This document shows, piece by piece, positions 7,493-15,180 of a stretch of DNA of 64,000 nt (positions are counted from its first letter, which is position 1; every line of letters starts with the position of its first letter). A program made the translations under genes and the position numbers. Source of the DNA: Chryseobacterium endalhagicum (GTDB lineage: Bacteria > Bacteroidota > Bacteroidia > Flavobacteriales > Weeksellaceae); contig NZ_JAELVM010000001.1 of NCBI RefSeq assembly GCF_016745235.1, positions 1,067,856-1,131,855 on the forward strand. The letters run 5' to 3'. The notes under the pieces are model-generated. The model saw only the letters and a list, made by a program, of their open reading frames with translations, was not told the DNA's origin and searched no databases.

Positions 7493-8322
7493 TATCTGAA
7501 GCTTTTGGTAATACCGTTATACATCATATATACAGACAGGATGGTAATCACAATGGCAAAGAATACTTTTAATTTCTTTGTTTTGGAAACCATCAGCGTT
7601 TTGGATCCTATGAAACTTCCTACCACTACACCGATCAGTACCGGAGCTACGATCACCGGAATGATCTCTCCTCTCTGGAAGTAGATCAGGGCACTGGCTA
7701 CAGCGGTTACACCGATCATAAAGTTACTGGTCGTTGTAGAAACTTTAAACGGCAGCTTCATCATATTGTCCATGGCCAATACTTTAAGCGCACCGGAACC
7801 GATTCCTAAAAGTCCGGACATAGCCCCTGCAAACATCATCATTAAAAATCCCGGAACCGTATTTCTTGCAGAATAGCTTTTTAAAACGCCTTTGTCAGGA
7901 AAAGTTCCGTAGAGTTTCAGTTTTTCTTCAAGGCTTCCCTTGATCAGAGGTTCCTGGTGGTCCGGTTTTCCTTTAAGATTTAAAATAACGGTCAAAAGAA
8001 GAATACTGGCGAAAATAATCCCGATGGTATTGGGATTAAGCATTCCGGAAACCAAAGCTCCCATAATGGCTCCTGCCGTAGTTCCGATCTCCAGAAACAT
8101 GCCTATTCTCATATTGGTAAAACCTTCTTTCACAAAAGCTACCGCAGCACCGGAAGATGTACCGATCACAGAAATTAATGAAGCACCAATGGCGTAATGC
8201 ATCGGAACGCCGAAACCCAGCGTTAATAAAGGGATTATGATAACTCCTCCTCCCAAACCTGTAAGTGAACCTAAAAGACCGGCTGAAACTGCGCCGAGAA
8301 ACAGAATGATGATTTCTGACAT
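7492..8322 (-). CDS. TauE/SafE-family sulfite/anion exporter
   Basis: A 276-aa polytopic inner membrane protein with about eight hydrophobic segments in two halves. Each half starts with the family glycine-rich motif: GSLTGLGGGVIIIP (residues about 19-32) and GLLGIGSGALKV in the second half. The family exports sulfite, sulfonates or related C2 acids; the substrate here is unknown. A strong -7 box lies only 4 nt before the ATG (see the promoter entry), suggesting a leaderless mRNA. The DUF1634 gene follows in overlap. Confidence 0.9.
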   Translation of the reverse strand: MSEIIILFLGAVSAGLLGSLTGLGGGVIIIPLLTLGFGVPMHYAIGASLISVIGTSSGAAVAFVKEGFTNMRIGMFLEIGTTAGAIMGALVSGMLNPNTIGIIFASILLLTVILNLKGKPDHQEPLIKGSLEEKLKLYGTFPDKGVLKSYSARNTVPGFLMMMFAGAMSGLLGIGSGALKVLAMDNMMKLPFKVSTTTSNFMIGVTAVASALIYFQRGEIIPVIVAPVLIGVVVGSFIGSKTLMVSKTKKLKVFFAIVITILSVYMMYNGITKSFR

Positions 8323-8326
8323 GCTA

Positions 8327-8357
8327 CAAATATAAAACTATTGTGGTAGTCTGCCAA
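8327..8357 (-). promoter_or_regulatory. Predicted promoter of the TauE gene, leaderless
   Basis: Minus strand: TTG at 8357-8355, 20-nt spacer, TATATTTG at 8334-8327. Only 4 nt separate the -7 box from the ATG at 8322, so transcription should begin at or next to the start codon. Confidence 0.55.
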
Positions 8358-8382
8358 ACGTTTAAAAAAGATAAATTTGACG

Positions 8383-8390
8383 TATTTTTG
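8383..8390 (+). promoter_or_regulatory. -7 box of the DUF1543 gene, leaderless
   Basis: TATTTTTG exactly fits TAnnTTTG and ends 5 nt before the ATG at 8396. No clear -33 TTG stands at the expected distance, so the call rests on the -7 box alone. Confidence 0.4.
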
Positions 8391-8395
8391 CAGGT

Positions 8396-8959
8396 ATGAA
8401 AAGTGAACTGAAATTATTTTATATCATTCTCGGTGCAACGCCCAAGGGCAGGAATATCGAGCAGCATGACGTTTTTTTCGGGATCGCAGAAAATCTTAAA
8501 GATCTCGTTCCCGATATAAAGGATTTCTGGAAAGAAGCCGAAGGAAAAATACATTTAGACTGTCATCAGGAAGTGAAATTTGCAGACGGGTATGAAGTGA
8601 AGATCGTTGAAAAAACAGATCAGAAACCTGAAGACCAGCTTTATTTTCTTAATCTGGGCGGTTATAAAAAAGGTTTTTTTGAGGAATTTCATGAGCAGCA
8701 TCTGATGGTAGGAAAATCAATGGGAGAAATCATCAAAAGAGCAAAAGCTACCGAATTTTATGCAACAATGGGGTTTGAAGGTGCCGTAAGTCATGTGGAT
8801 GACAAGCATGGCGTTGACATTGATGATATTTTCAATGTGAATGATATCCTGCCGGAAAAAATGAAAGAAAAGTATACCATTATTCTGACCAAATCTGATG
8901 CAGAGAATCAGGAAAACCCAATGGGATTAGGCTACCTGAAAATTGATAAAATTCAGTAA
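8396..8959 (+). CDS. DUF1543 domain protein
   Basis: A 187-aa cytosolic protein whose opening (KLFYIILGATPKGRNIEQHD) and the later block LYFLNLGGYKKGFFEEFHEQ match DUF1543, a family without assigned function that has two related alpha/beta halves. No metal or nucleotide motif stands out. It lies 45 bp upstream of purK on the same strand, so co-transcription is possible, but no functional link follows from that. Confidence 0.8.
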   Translation: MKSELKLFYIILGATPKGRNIEQHDVFFGIAENLKDLVPDIKDFWKEAEGKIHLDCHQEVKFADGYEVKIVEKTDQKPEDQLYFLNLGGYKKGFFEEFHEQHLMVGKSMGEIIKRAKATEFYATMGFEGAVSHVDDKHGVDIDDIFNVNDILPEKMKEKYTIILTKSDAENQENPMGLGYLKIDKIQ

Positions 8960-9004
8960 AAACCTTCCGGTACATCAATTTAATAGAAAAAATAAAAAGT
9001 AAGA

Positions 9005-10117
9005 ATGAAAATAGGAATTTTAGGAGGCGGACAATTGGGAAGAATGCTGATTCAAAGCGCACTGAAATACGACGACGAATTTTATACGCTGGATCCGGCT
9101 TCTGATGCCCCATGCAACACGATCTCACATTTTACACAGGGAAATTTCAATGACTATGAAACCGTCCTGAATTTTGGGAAAGACAAGGATGTGGTAAGTA
9201 TTGAAATAGAACATGTGAATGCAGATGCTTTGGCAGAACTTGAGAAACAGGGCATAAAAGTAGTTCCGAATGCCGCCATTATCAAAACCATTCAGCAAAA
9301 GATCCTTCAGAAGGAATTCTATAAAATACACGATATTCCGAGTCCTGAATTTCAGGTAGTATGGAACAGTGATGAAAAGATCATCATGCCGCTGCCTTTT
9401 GTTCAGAAAATGAATACCGGTGGTTATGACGGAAAAGGAGTGCAGGTGATTAAAACTGAAAATGATTACCAGAATTTATGGAAAGAAGCTTCTGTAATTG
9501 AGAACCTGGTTGATATCGATAAAGAACTTTCCGTGATCGTTGCCAGAAATGAAAGCGGAGAAACCAAAACCTTTCCTGTAACGGAAATGGTAGCAGATCC
9601 AAAACTGAACCTGCTTGATTTCAATATCTGTCCTGTATTTTTAAGTGAGGATATTCAGAACCAGATCGATTCTATTACTCAGAAATTTCTGAATGCGGTA
9701 AATTCACCAGGGCTTTTTGCTATTGAACTATTCCTTGACAAAGAAGGAAAGGTTTGGGTGAATGAAACCGCTCCAAGATTACACAATTCCGGCCACCAGA
9801 GTCAGGAAGGTAATGCCAATTCCCAGTTTGAACAGATGTACCGCGTGGTGAAAAATTTACCATTGGCAGATACAGATGCATTGGGATTCAGTGGGATGCT
9901 GAACCTTGTGGGAGCAGAAGGCCATGCAGGAAAAGTAATTTATGAAGGCATGGAAGACGTATTGAAACTTCCGAAAACCTACGTTCACCTTTACGGAAAA
10001 ACGGAAACCAAGCCCGGAAGAAAAATGGGCCATATCAATGTACTGGCTGATTCCAGAGAAGATTTGATGGAAAAGCTGGTGAAAGTAAAAAGTATGGTGA
10101 GGGTAATTGCTGAATAA
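9005..10117 (+). CDS. purK: 5-(carboxyamino)imidazole ribonucleotide synthase
   Basis: A 370-aa ATP-grasp enzyme of purine synthesis that uses ATP and bicarbonate to carboxylate AIR to N5-CAIR. Visible blocks: the N-terminal GILGGGQLGRML fold, EIEHVNADAL, the ATP-grasp core (MNTGGYDGKGVQV, residues about 138-150) and the metal-binding VNETAPRLHNSGHQS (about 255-269). Length is normal. The partner mutase purE is 8 kb away rather than adjacent, so the two steps are not in one operon here. A terminator follows the stop. Confidence 0.97.
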   Translation: MKIGILGGGQLGRMLIQSALKYDDEFYTLDPASDAPCNTISHFTQGNFNDYETVLNFGKDKDVVSIEIEHVNADALAELEKQGIKVVPNAAIIKTIQQKILQKEFYKIHDIPSPEFQVVWNSDEKIIMPLPFVQKMNTGGYDGKGVQVIKTENDYQNLWKEASVIENLVDIDKELSVIVARNESGETKTFPVTEMVADPKLNLLDFNICPVFLSEDIQNQIDSITQKFLNAVNSPGLFAIELFLDKEGKVWVNETAPRLHNSGHQSQEGNANSQFEQMYRVVKNLPLADTDALGFSGMLNLVGAEGHAGKVIYEGMEDVLKLPKTYVHLYGKTETKPGRKMGHINVLADSREDLMEKLVKVKSMVRVIAE

Positions 10118-10139
10118 AATAAATAAGATTAAATATAAT

Positions 10140-10170
10140 CGGCTGCGATAATCATTGCAGCCGTTTTTTT
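10140..10170 (+). terminator. Rho-independent terminator after purK
   Basis: CGGCTGC (10140-10146) pairs with GCAGCCG (10157-10163), 10-nt loop, followed by seven T. Confidence 0.9.
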
Positions 10171-10445
10171 ATGGATGAATTTTCTGAACTTAAAGAAATC
10201 AAAGTGTTTTTCGCCTGACCATCTCCATGTTTTGCATCATCTTTCATCTTCAGAATGAAACTTTATTTTATAAGAATGTATTATGATATCTGCCGGAGTA
10301 TTAAATGGAATGGGGAATAATGGGTTTTTATTTGTTTTTATATAATTTAACAGAAAAAATCTCTTAAGATTGAAATAAAACATGTATTTTCATAACGCAA
10401 AATCCGAAAATATAAAAATTCGGAAAAAAACAAATACTATTTATT

Positions 10446-10640
10446 ATGAAAAACTTAAAAAAAATCTCAAGAGAAGCTTTAAAATCTGTAAAAGGCGGAA
10501 TTACTCCGGAATGTGCCCAATGGTGGAGCTCAGGACGACCTTATTATCCAAATCAGGCAGCGTGTCTTCAGTCTCCGGACTTTGACCCTGACAATAATTT
10601 TGGTTGTCATAATGCTTGCGGACGTTGGTACGTACTATAA
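10446..10640 (+). CDS. GG-leader bacteriocin-like peptide
   Basis: A 64-aa peptide. Residues 1-18 (MKNLKKISREALKSVKGG) form a double-glycine leader of the kind removed by C39-peptidase ABC exporters, and follow the LKKxSRxxLKxVxGG form common in Flavobacteriia. The 46-residue core is rich in Trp, Tyr, Pro and Asn and has four cysteines (in PEC, AAC, FGC and NAC), which could form two disulfides. No maturation enzyme, C39 transporter or immunity gene is adjacent, so export would rely on a machine elsewhere. Antibacterial or signalling activity is not shown by sequence. ATG at 10446 is chosen because the leader begins exactly there; an overlapping longer frame from 10382 does not make sense as a protein. 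Confidence 0.8.
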   Translation: MKNLKKISREALKSVKGGITPECAQWWSSGRPYYPNQAACLQSPDFDPDNNFGCHNACGRWYVL

Positions 10641-10662
10641 AAAAACTTATTTAAACAGTTAC

Positions 10663-10690
10663 AAGTCGGAGGAGAAATCTTCCGACTTAT
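10663..10690. terminator. Hairpin between convergent genes
   Basis: AAGTCGGA (10663-10670) pairs with TCCGACTT (10681-10688) over a 10-nt loop. It is followed by an AT-rich run and sits right at the stop of the convergent lipoprotein gene, so it may act for both strands. The T-run is poor. Confidence 0.5.
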
Positions 10691-11326
10691 TTATTTAATA
10701 TCTTTCTCACTTACTTTCTCAAAAACCTTTTTCTCCTCATTCCATACGAAAGCATGGTAATACACATTCTCGGCTTCATTGGATTCCCGGCAGATGCTGG
10801 CAATAAACAGTCTGCTGTCCGGGTAGAAAATTGCCCTGTCATCGGCAAACAGGCAGGAGGTTTCTTCTCCCAGCGGAAGCCCGTAGATTTTTCCGTCGCG
10901 GACATCCATCATCATTCCCATAATACAGCTGGCACCACATCCGAAAATAACGGTAATATAATAGCTGGCAAAATTAGGTGTTCCCGCTTCGTAGGCGTCC
11001 TTAATCCTTGTTCTGAAATTGTATGCACCTTCATCACTGGAAAAATCCAGTTTTGCTTTTTTGACGAATTTATAATGGGCAGAGGGAAATTTGCTGAAGG
11101 TAAAATCCTCGGAAACAACTTCAGGTTCTGCGCGGGGTTCTTCGGTTTTTATATTTTCCGGTTCATCTGCCGCTGCTGTATCGGTTTTCAGTTCTTCCGG
11201 GGGCATTGCTGCAACGGTGTCAGCTACGGCGGATTGTGAAACTTCTGTTTTTACAGCTTCTTTCTTCTCTTTGCACGAAAATAAGGCTAAAGCTATCAGC
11301 GGTATGAGTAATGGATTGATTTTCAT
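10691..11326 (-). CDS. Lipoprotein of unknown function
   Basis: 211 aa. A lipoprotein signal ends in LALFSC with Cys18. A low-complexity Glu/Ala/Thr/Val linker follows (about 20-70). The remaining globular domain (about 75-211) starts with FSKFPSAHYKFVKKAKLDFSS in transcript order and contains a Cys-rich core (FGCGASCIMGM) and a later Cys pair. I do not recognise the family; similar short periplasmic lipoproteins occur in Flavobacteriia. It lies 24 bp downstream of the SH3b gene, on the same strand, and may share its transcript. Confidence 0.7.
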   Translation of the reverse strand: MKINPLLIPLIALALFSCKEKKEAVKTEVSQSAVADTVAAMPPEELKTDTAAADEPENIKTEEPRAEPEVVSEDFTFSKFPSAHYKFVKKAKLDFSSDEGAYNFRTRIKDAYEAGTPNFASYYITVIFGCGASCIMGMMMDVRDGKIYGLPLGEETSCLFADDRAIFYPDSRLFIASICRESNEAENVYYHAFVWNEEKKVFEKVSEKDIK

Positions 11327-11350
11327 GTATGTTTTTTTTAATATTTTCTG

Positions 11351-12061
11351 TTAAAAAGGCATGATGAGGTTTTTTCCTTTATACACTCCTTTTGCTATTG
11401 TAAAAAGAACGGCATAACCTCCGGCTCCATCCGAATTCACCATATTGATGTACAGCGTTTCATGTTCTGAATCAAAATAGCATGTAGCAGATTCGGTATT
11501 GATATTAAACAGATTCTCAACTTCTTTTGGTGATATTTGAAGTGTTTTCCCGCCTGTTTTCACAGTGATCAATTTATAATGGGTCTGCGGAATAGTCCCA
11601 TCCGTTCCCCAGATTTGCTGACCTTTAAACTTATCTTCAACTTTATAACCGTTGTGGTCAGTGATAGAAAAATACTTTTTGTTCTGTGCGTAATTGAAAG
11701 GTTCAGATTCAATAATGACAGTGATATTTTTTGAGTTAAAAACCACTTTGTTTTCATTCATAGAAACCGCGGGAACCGATTCGTAGGATTCTATATATTT
11801 AATTCTTGAACTGTGAATATATCCTGAAAGGGTTTTCCCGTTTCTATTGGTGTAATCAGCATTAAGCCAGCTTTTACTGTCTTCAGGACTGAAAATATAA
11901 AGGATCTCATCCGAATTGATCTTTCCCACAATCTCACTTTTCACATCTGCTTCTTTCCTCAGGTTCACATAGCCGTCTTTATCAACGATTTTTGCAAACT
12001 GAGCAAACGTACACTGGAAGCTTAGCATGGCGGCCAGCAGAATAATTGTCTTAGTTTTCAA
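11351..12061 (-). CDS. Secreted SH3b-domain protein
   Basis: 236 aa with a signal peptide (1-20, FA-Q cleavage). Residues about 24-90 form a bacterial SH3 domain: VDKDGYVNLRKEADVKSEIVGKI, then a Trp-containing strand and GYIHSSRIKYI. The rest (about 100-236) is a beta-rich domain with FDSEHETLYINMVNSDGAGG near the end and no known name. SH3b domains usually bind peptidoglycan or peptides; this one has no attached hydrolase domain. It is in tandem with the following lipoprotein and preceded by the antiporter gene, all on the same strand with gaps of about 30 bp. Confidence 0.75.
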   Translation of the reverse strand: MKTKTIILLAAMLSFQCTFAQFAKIVDKDGYVNLRKEADVKSEIVGKINSDEILYIFSPEDSKSWLNADYTNRNGKTLSGYIHSSRIKYIESYESVPAVSMNENKVVFNSKNITVIIESEPFNYAQNKKYFSITDHNGYKVEDKFKGQQIWGTDGTIPQTHYKLITVKTGGKTLQISPKEVENLFNINTESATCYFDSEHETLYINMVNSDGAGGYAVLFTIAKGVYKGKNLIMPF

Positions 12062-12093
12062 TGATGTTTTTTATCAGTTTAAATTAATCCTTT

Positions 12094-14217
12094 TTACTTG
12101 AAAATCTTCTGGATTACATTTCCTATTTCCATAAAATCATCGTGATTCCCTACAGAACGTATCTCAGGGCTGTTTTCGTCAAATTCAGAGAATGGGAAGA
12201 TCAGCAGATAATTATTGTCACTTAAATAGCGGTTCAGCAGTTCAGGAATCATCCTCATCCGTGGAATATAAGATTGCATCCCGCGTTTTGCCATCAGAAC
12301 GATCAGAGCTTCATCTTCTTTCAGTTCTGCCGCTGTTTTTTCACCATCCTGCCAGGTGCTCATAATGATGAATTCAGCTTCTATATTGGCTTTTTTGTTA
12401 ATTCTCTGGAGGATATTCAGGATATTTTCCGGAGCATAAAAAACGATGGTGGCACCGGAGTTTCTCGCAATATTCCATACCCTCAGCAATGCATGAAAGA
12501 ATCCGGCTTCTTTGTGGGCATTTTCCGGGATCATCACTGCATATTTTTTGATGGTGGAAAGCGGTTGTGCGGCATGATAAACCAGCACATTCGCATCGTC
12601 ATTCTGAAGATATCCGTTATAAAGATTGTACACAAAAGAAGGGGAGAAGCCTTTCTCATCCTCAAGCCCGATGATAAGGTCTGTAATTTTCTGCTCTTTA
12701 ATCACATTTTTAACGCCGTTGATCACGTCATTGTCATACCTTTTTAAAGTCTGCATTTTAACATCAGCAGCGGAAGCAGCATCAGCCGCCAGGTGAAGAA
12801 GTTTTTCAGCATTTTTTACAGAGGATTCATTTTTATCTTCATTAATTACATTTAACGCAAACAGATTTTCCGTATTTGAATGGGCTTTGATCAGGATTCC
12901 CAGATTCACCATTCTGTCTACTGTTTCCTCATGATTGATCGCCAGCAGGATGTTTTCTTCTTCATGGCTGTTGCCGGAAACCGTATCGTCATTATCACTT
13001 TCTGCAATCTTTTGGGCACTTGCCATGGAAATGAAAGAAGAGATTGTACATGAAATAAGGATCAGAAGAATACTTCCGTTCAGAACGTGTTCATTCAACA
13101 ATCTTACGGGTTCTCCTGTTTCTGTTTCGGAGAGGATGATATTGTATCCTACCATCACGGAAGCCAGTGTTGCCGCTGCGGAAGCTGAGCTGAGTCCGAA
13201 AATAAGTTTTCCTTCCTCTTTGGAAAGCCTGAATGTTTTTTGAGTCATTACCGCCGAAAGATATTTTCCTCCAATGGAAGCGACGAGCATAATGGCTGCT
13301 ACTTCCAGCGTTTCCCAGCTTTTAAAGAACACTTTGAAATCGATAAGCATTCCCACACTGATCAGGAAGAAAGGAATAAAGATGGCATTTCCTACAAATT
13401 CTACACGGTTCATCAGCGATGAAGTATGAGGAATAAGTCTGTTTAAAGCCAATCCGGCAAAGAATGCCCCGATAATAGCCTCCACACCTGCCAGTTCAGC
13501 CAGCAGTGCGGCCAGATAGATCATCACAAGAACAAAGATATATTGGGAAATCTTATCATCCACTTTTTTGAAAAACCAACGCCCTATAATCGGGAATACA
13601 ATCAGGACGATCAGGGCAAATACAATAAAGGAAACGGAAAGTTTTACCCAGAATTCTGTACCTACATCGCCCTGCGACATACCTACGATCACGGCAAGGA
13701 CCAAAAGCGCCAGAATATCGGTAATCATGGTTCCACCGACTGTAATATTGACGGCTTTATTTTTTGCAATGCCTAATTTACTCACCAAAGGATAAGCAAT
13801 CAGTGTATGTGAAGAAAAAAGACTGGCAAAAAGGATGGAAGTAAGTACAGAGAAATGCAGCAGGTAATAGCCACCGAGATAACCGAGAACAAAGGGAACA
13901 ATAAAGGTGTACAGCCCGAAAGTAAGGCTTTTCCACTTGTTCTTTTTAAAATCGCCCATATCGATCTCCAGACCTGCCAGGAACATAATGTAAAGAAGGC
14001 CTGTAGTTCCCGTCACAACAATGCTGCTGTCTCTTGCCAGGATATTAAAACCATTCGGACCGATCACGGCTCCGGCAATGATCAACCCCAGCAGATGCGG
14101 CACTTTGATTTTGTTCAAAAGAAGGGGAGCGGCAAGGATGATGACCAGTACCAACAGGAATTTTAATACCGGATCTTCAATGGGAAAACTCAGATTATGT
14201 ATACTCAGTAAAATCAT
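12094..14217 (-). CDS. CPA2-family cation:proton antiporter with universal-stress-like domain
   Basis: A 707-aa protein. Residues 15-395 have about 12 hydrophobic helices with antiporter motifs such as PHLLGLIIAGAVIGPNG and EAIIGAFFAGLALNR, typical of the KefB/NapA-like CPA2 family that swaps Na+ or K+ for H+ across the inner membrane. From about 415 to the end is a soluble part with the UspA-like start ENILLAINHEETVDRMVNLG, probably regulatory. There is no RCK/TrkA-N domain. It is 8 bp downstream of the coiled-coil lipoprotein gene and seems to be in one transcription unit with it. Confidence 0.9.
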   Translation of the reverse strand: MILLSIHNLSFPIEDPVLKFLLVLVIILAAPLLLNKIKVPHLLGLIIAGAVIGPNGFNILARDSSIVVTGTTGLLYIMFLAGLEIDMGDFKKNKWKSLTFGLYTFIVPFVLGYLGGYYLLHFSVLTSILFASLFSSHTLIAYPLVSKLGIAKNKAVNITVGGTMITDILALLVLAVIVGMSQGDVGTEFWVKLSVSFIVFALIVLIVFPIIGRWFFKKVDDKISQYIFVLVMIYLAALLAELAGVEAIIGAFFAGLALNRLIPHTSSLMNRVEFVGNAIFIPFFLISVGMLIDFKVFFKSWETLEVAAIMLVASIGGKYLSAVMTQKTFRLSKEEGKLIFGLSSASAAATLASVMVGYNIILSETETGEPVRLLNEHVLNGSILLILISCTISSFISMASAQKIAESDNDDTVSGNSHEEENILLAINHEETVDRMVNLGILIKAHSNTENLFALNVINEDKNESSVKNAEKLLHLAADAASAADVKMQTLKRYDNDVINGVKNVIKEQKITDLIIGLEDEKGFSPSFVYNLYNGYLQNDDANVLVYHAAQPLSTIKKYAVMIPENAHKEAGFFHALLRVWNIARNSGATIVFYAPENILNILQRINKKANIEAEFIIMSTWQDGEKTAAELKEDEALIVLMAKRGMQSYIPRMRMIPELLNRYLSDNNYLLIFPFSEFDENSPEIRSVGNHDDFMEIGNVIQKIFK

Positions 14218-14225
14218 AGGTGTTT

Positions 14226-14792
14226 TTATTTGGTGGAACGTACTAATTCAACGGAAAACTTAGCAGTACAGCCGTTGTTGACTGTAATGGTTCTTGTTCC
14301 TTTGAGTTTATTATCAGAAATATCATTAAGCAGAACGTTCATTTCTACTTTTTTCTGTGACGTGGAATCTGTTTTGAAATTAAGGCTGATCTCGTTATTT
14401 TCAAACTTGCCGGAATACAGGCGTACCAGATTATTATTGTTGATGATTTTTGTGGACAGGTGGATAGAATCACTGTCGAATTCCCAAACATCCGTTCTTT
14501 GGTCGCCCACTACATAATCACTGCAGTTGGATTCCGTACAGATGACTTTTCCGTTCCAGGATCCGGAAATTTCTTCCGGCCACAATACAATCTTAACAGA
14601 ATCTTTTTTTGAGAAAATACTGTCTCTCATTTTTAAAAGAGACTGATATTCAGCTTCTTTTTTTGCAAATGTTTTTTCTTTTTCTAGCAATTGTTTTTCC
14701 CTTTCCGTCAGGTTTTTTTCTTTTTCCTTATAATCACAGCTGATCAGGAGAAAGGAACCTACGAAAAGGATAAAAAGTGTGTTTTTAAGCAT
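14226..14792 (-). CDS. Coiled-coil lipoprotein of unknown function
   Basis: 188 aa. The lipobox is LLISC (Cys19). Residues about 22-60 are highly charged and heptad-like (KEKEKNLTEREKQLLEKEK), a likely short coiled coil or spacer. The C-terminal domain (70-188) begins WPEEISGSWNGKVICTESNC and reads as an eight-strand lipocalin-like barrel with two Cys pairs. That fold is inferred from strand pattern only. It is the first gene of the minus-strand run toward the antiporter. Directly upstream is the 2.1-kb repeat region. Confidence 0.75.
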   Translation of the reverse strand: MLKNTLFILFVGSFLLISCDYKEKEKNLTEREKQLLEKEKTFAKKEAEYQSLLKMRDSIFSKKDSVKIVLWPEEISGSWNGKVICTESNCSDYVVGDQRTDVWEFDSDSIHLSTKIINNNNLVRLYSGKFENNEISLNFKTDSTSQKKVEMNVLLNDISDNKLKGTRTITVNNGCTAKFSVELVRSTK

Positions 14793-14879
14793 ATTGTCGG
14801 TGTTGGTGTAAACAATATAGGAAAAAATAAGGGAAATATCAAATTACTGCCCTTCAAATCGGCTTAAACAGGAAAAAAA

Positions 14880-15180
14880 TAAGGTTTTTATTTTCCCGCA
14901 GATTCTACAGATTAGACAGATTTTAAAAACATTAAGATCAATGAAGAAGAGAAGAGTAGTTAAGAAAAAATCTAAAGATTTATTTAGTGTTGTTCTTAAA
15001 GAAGAGCCATTCTTAATATTCTTAAAAACTTAAAAAATCTTAATGGTTCAGATGTTTTAAGATGAAGGCTAATAGTTTTCTTTGGGTCTTTTGTGATTGT
15101 TTTTTTATTTCCCGCAGATTTCGCAGATTTTTACAGATCTTACAAAGACTGATGTTCCAACAATGATAAAATCGACATAG
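14880..15180. repeat. Diverged dispersed repeats leading into the 515-bp array
   Basis: No gene. Two copies of a segment starting TTTTTATTTCCCGCAGATT (near 14886 and 15101) flank a stretch of TTCTTAAAAACTTAAAAAATC type that resembles the intergenic sequences near 4882 and 52040. Confidence 0.55.

Noticed and set aside
10382..10585. Alternative 67-codon frame overlapping the GG-leader peptide
   Set aside because: It lacks a leader or domain and differs in frame from the peptide whose first 18 residues are a clear GG leader.
10754..11239. 161-codon plus-strand frame opposite the lipoprotein gene
   Set aside because: The minus-strand gene has a lipobox, a sensible linker and a folded domain; the plus frame has no such sense.
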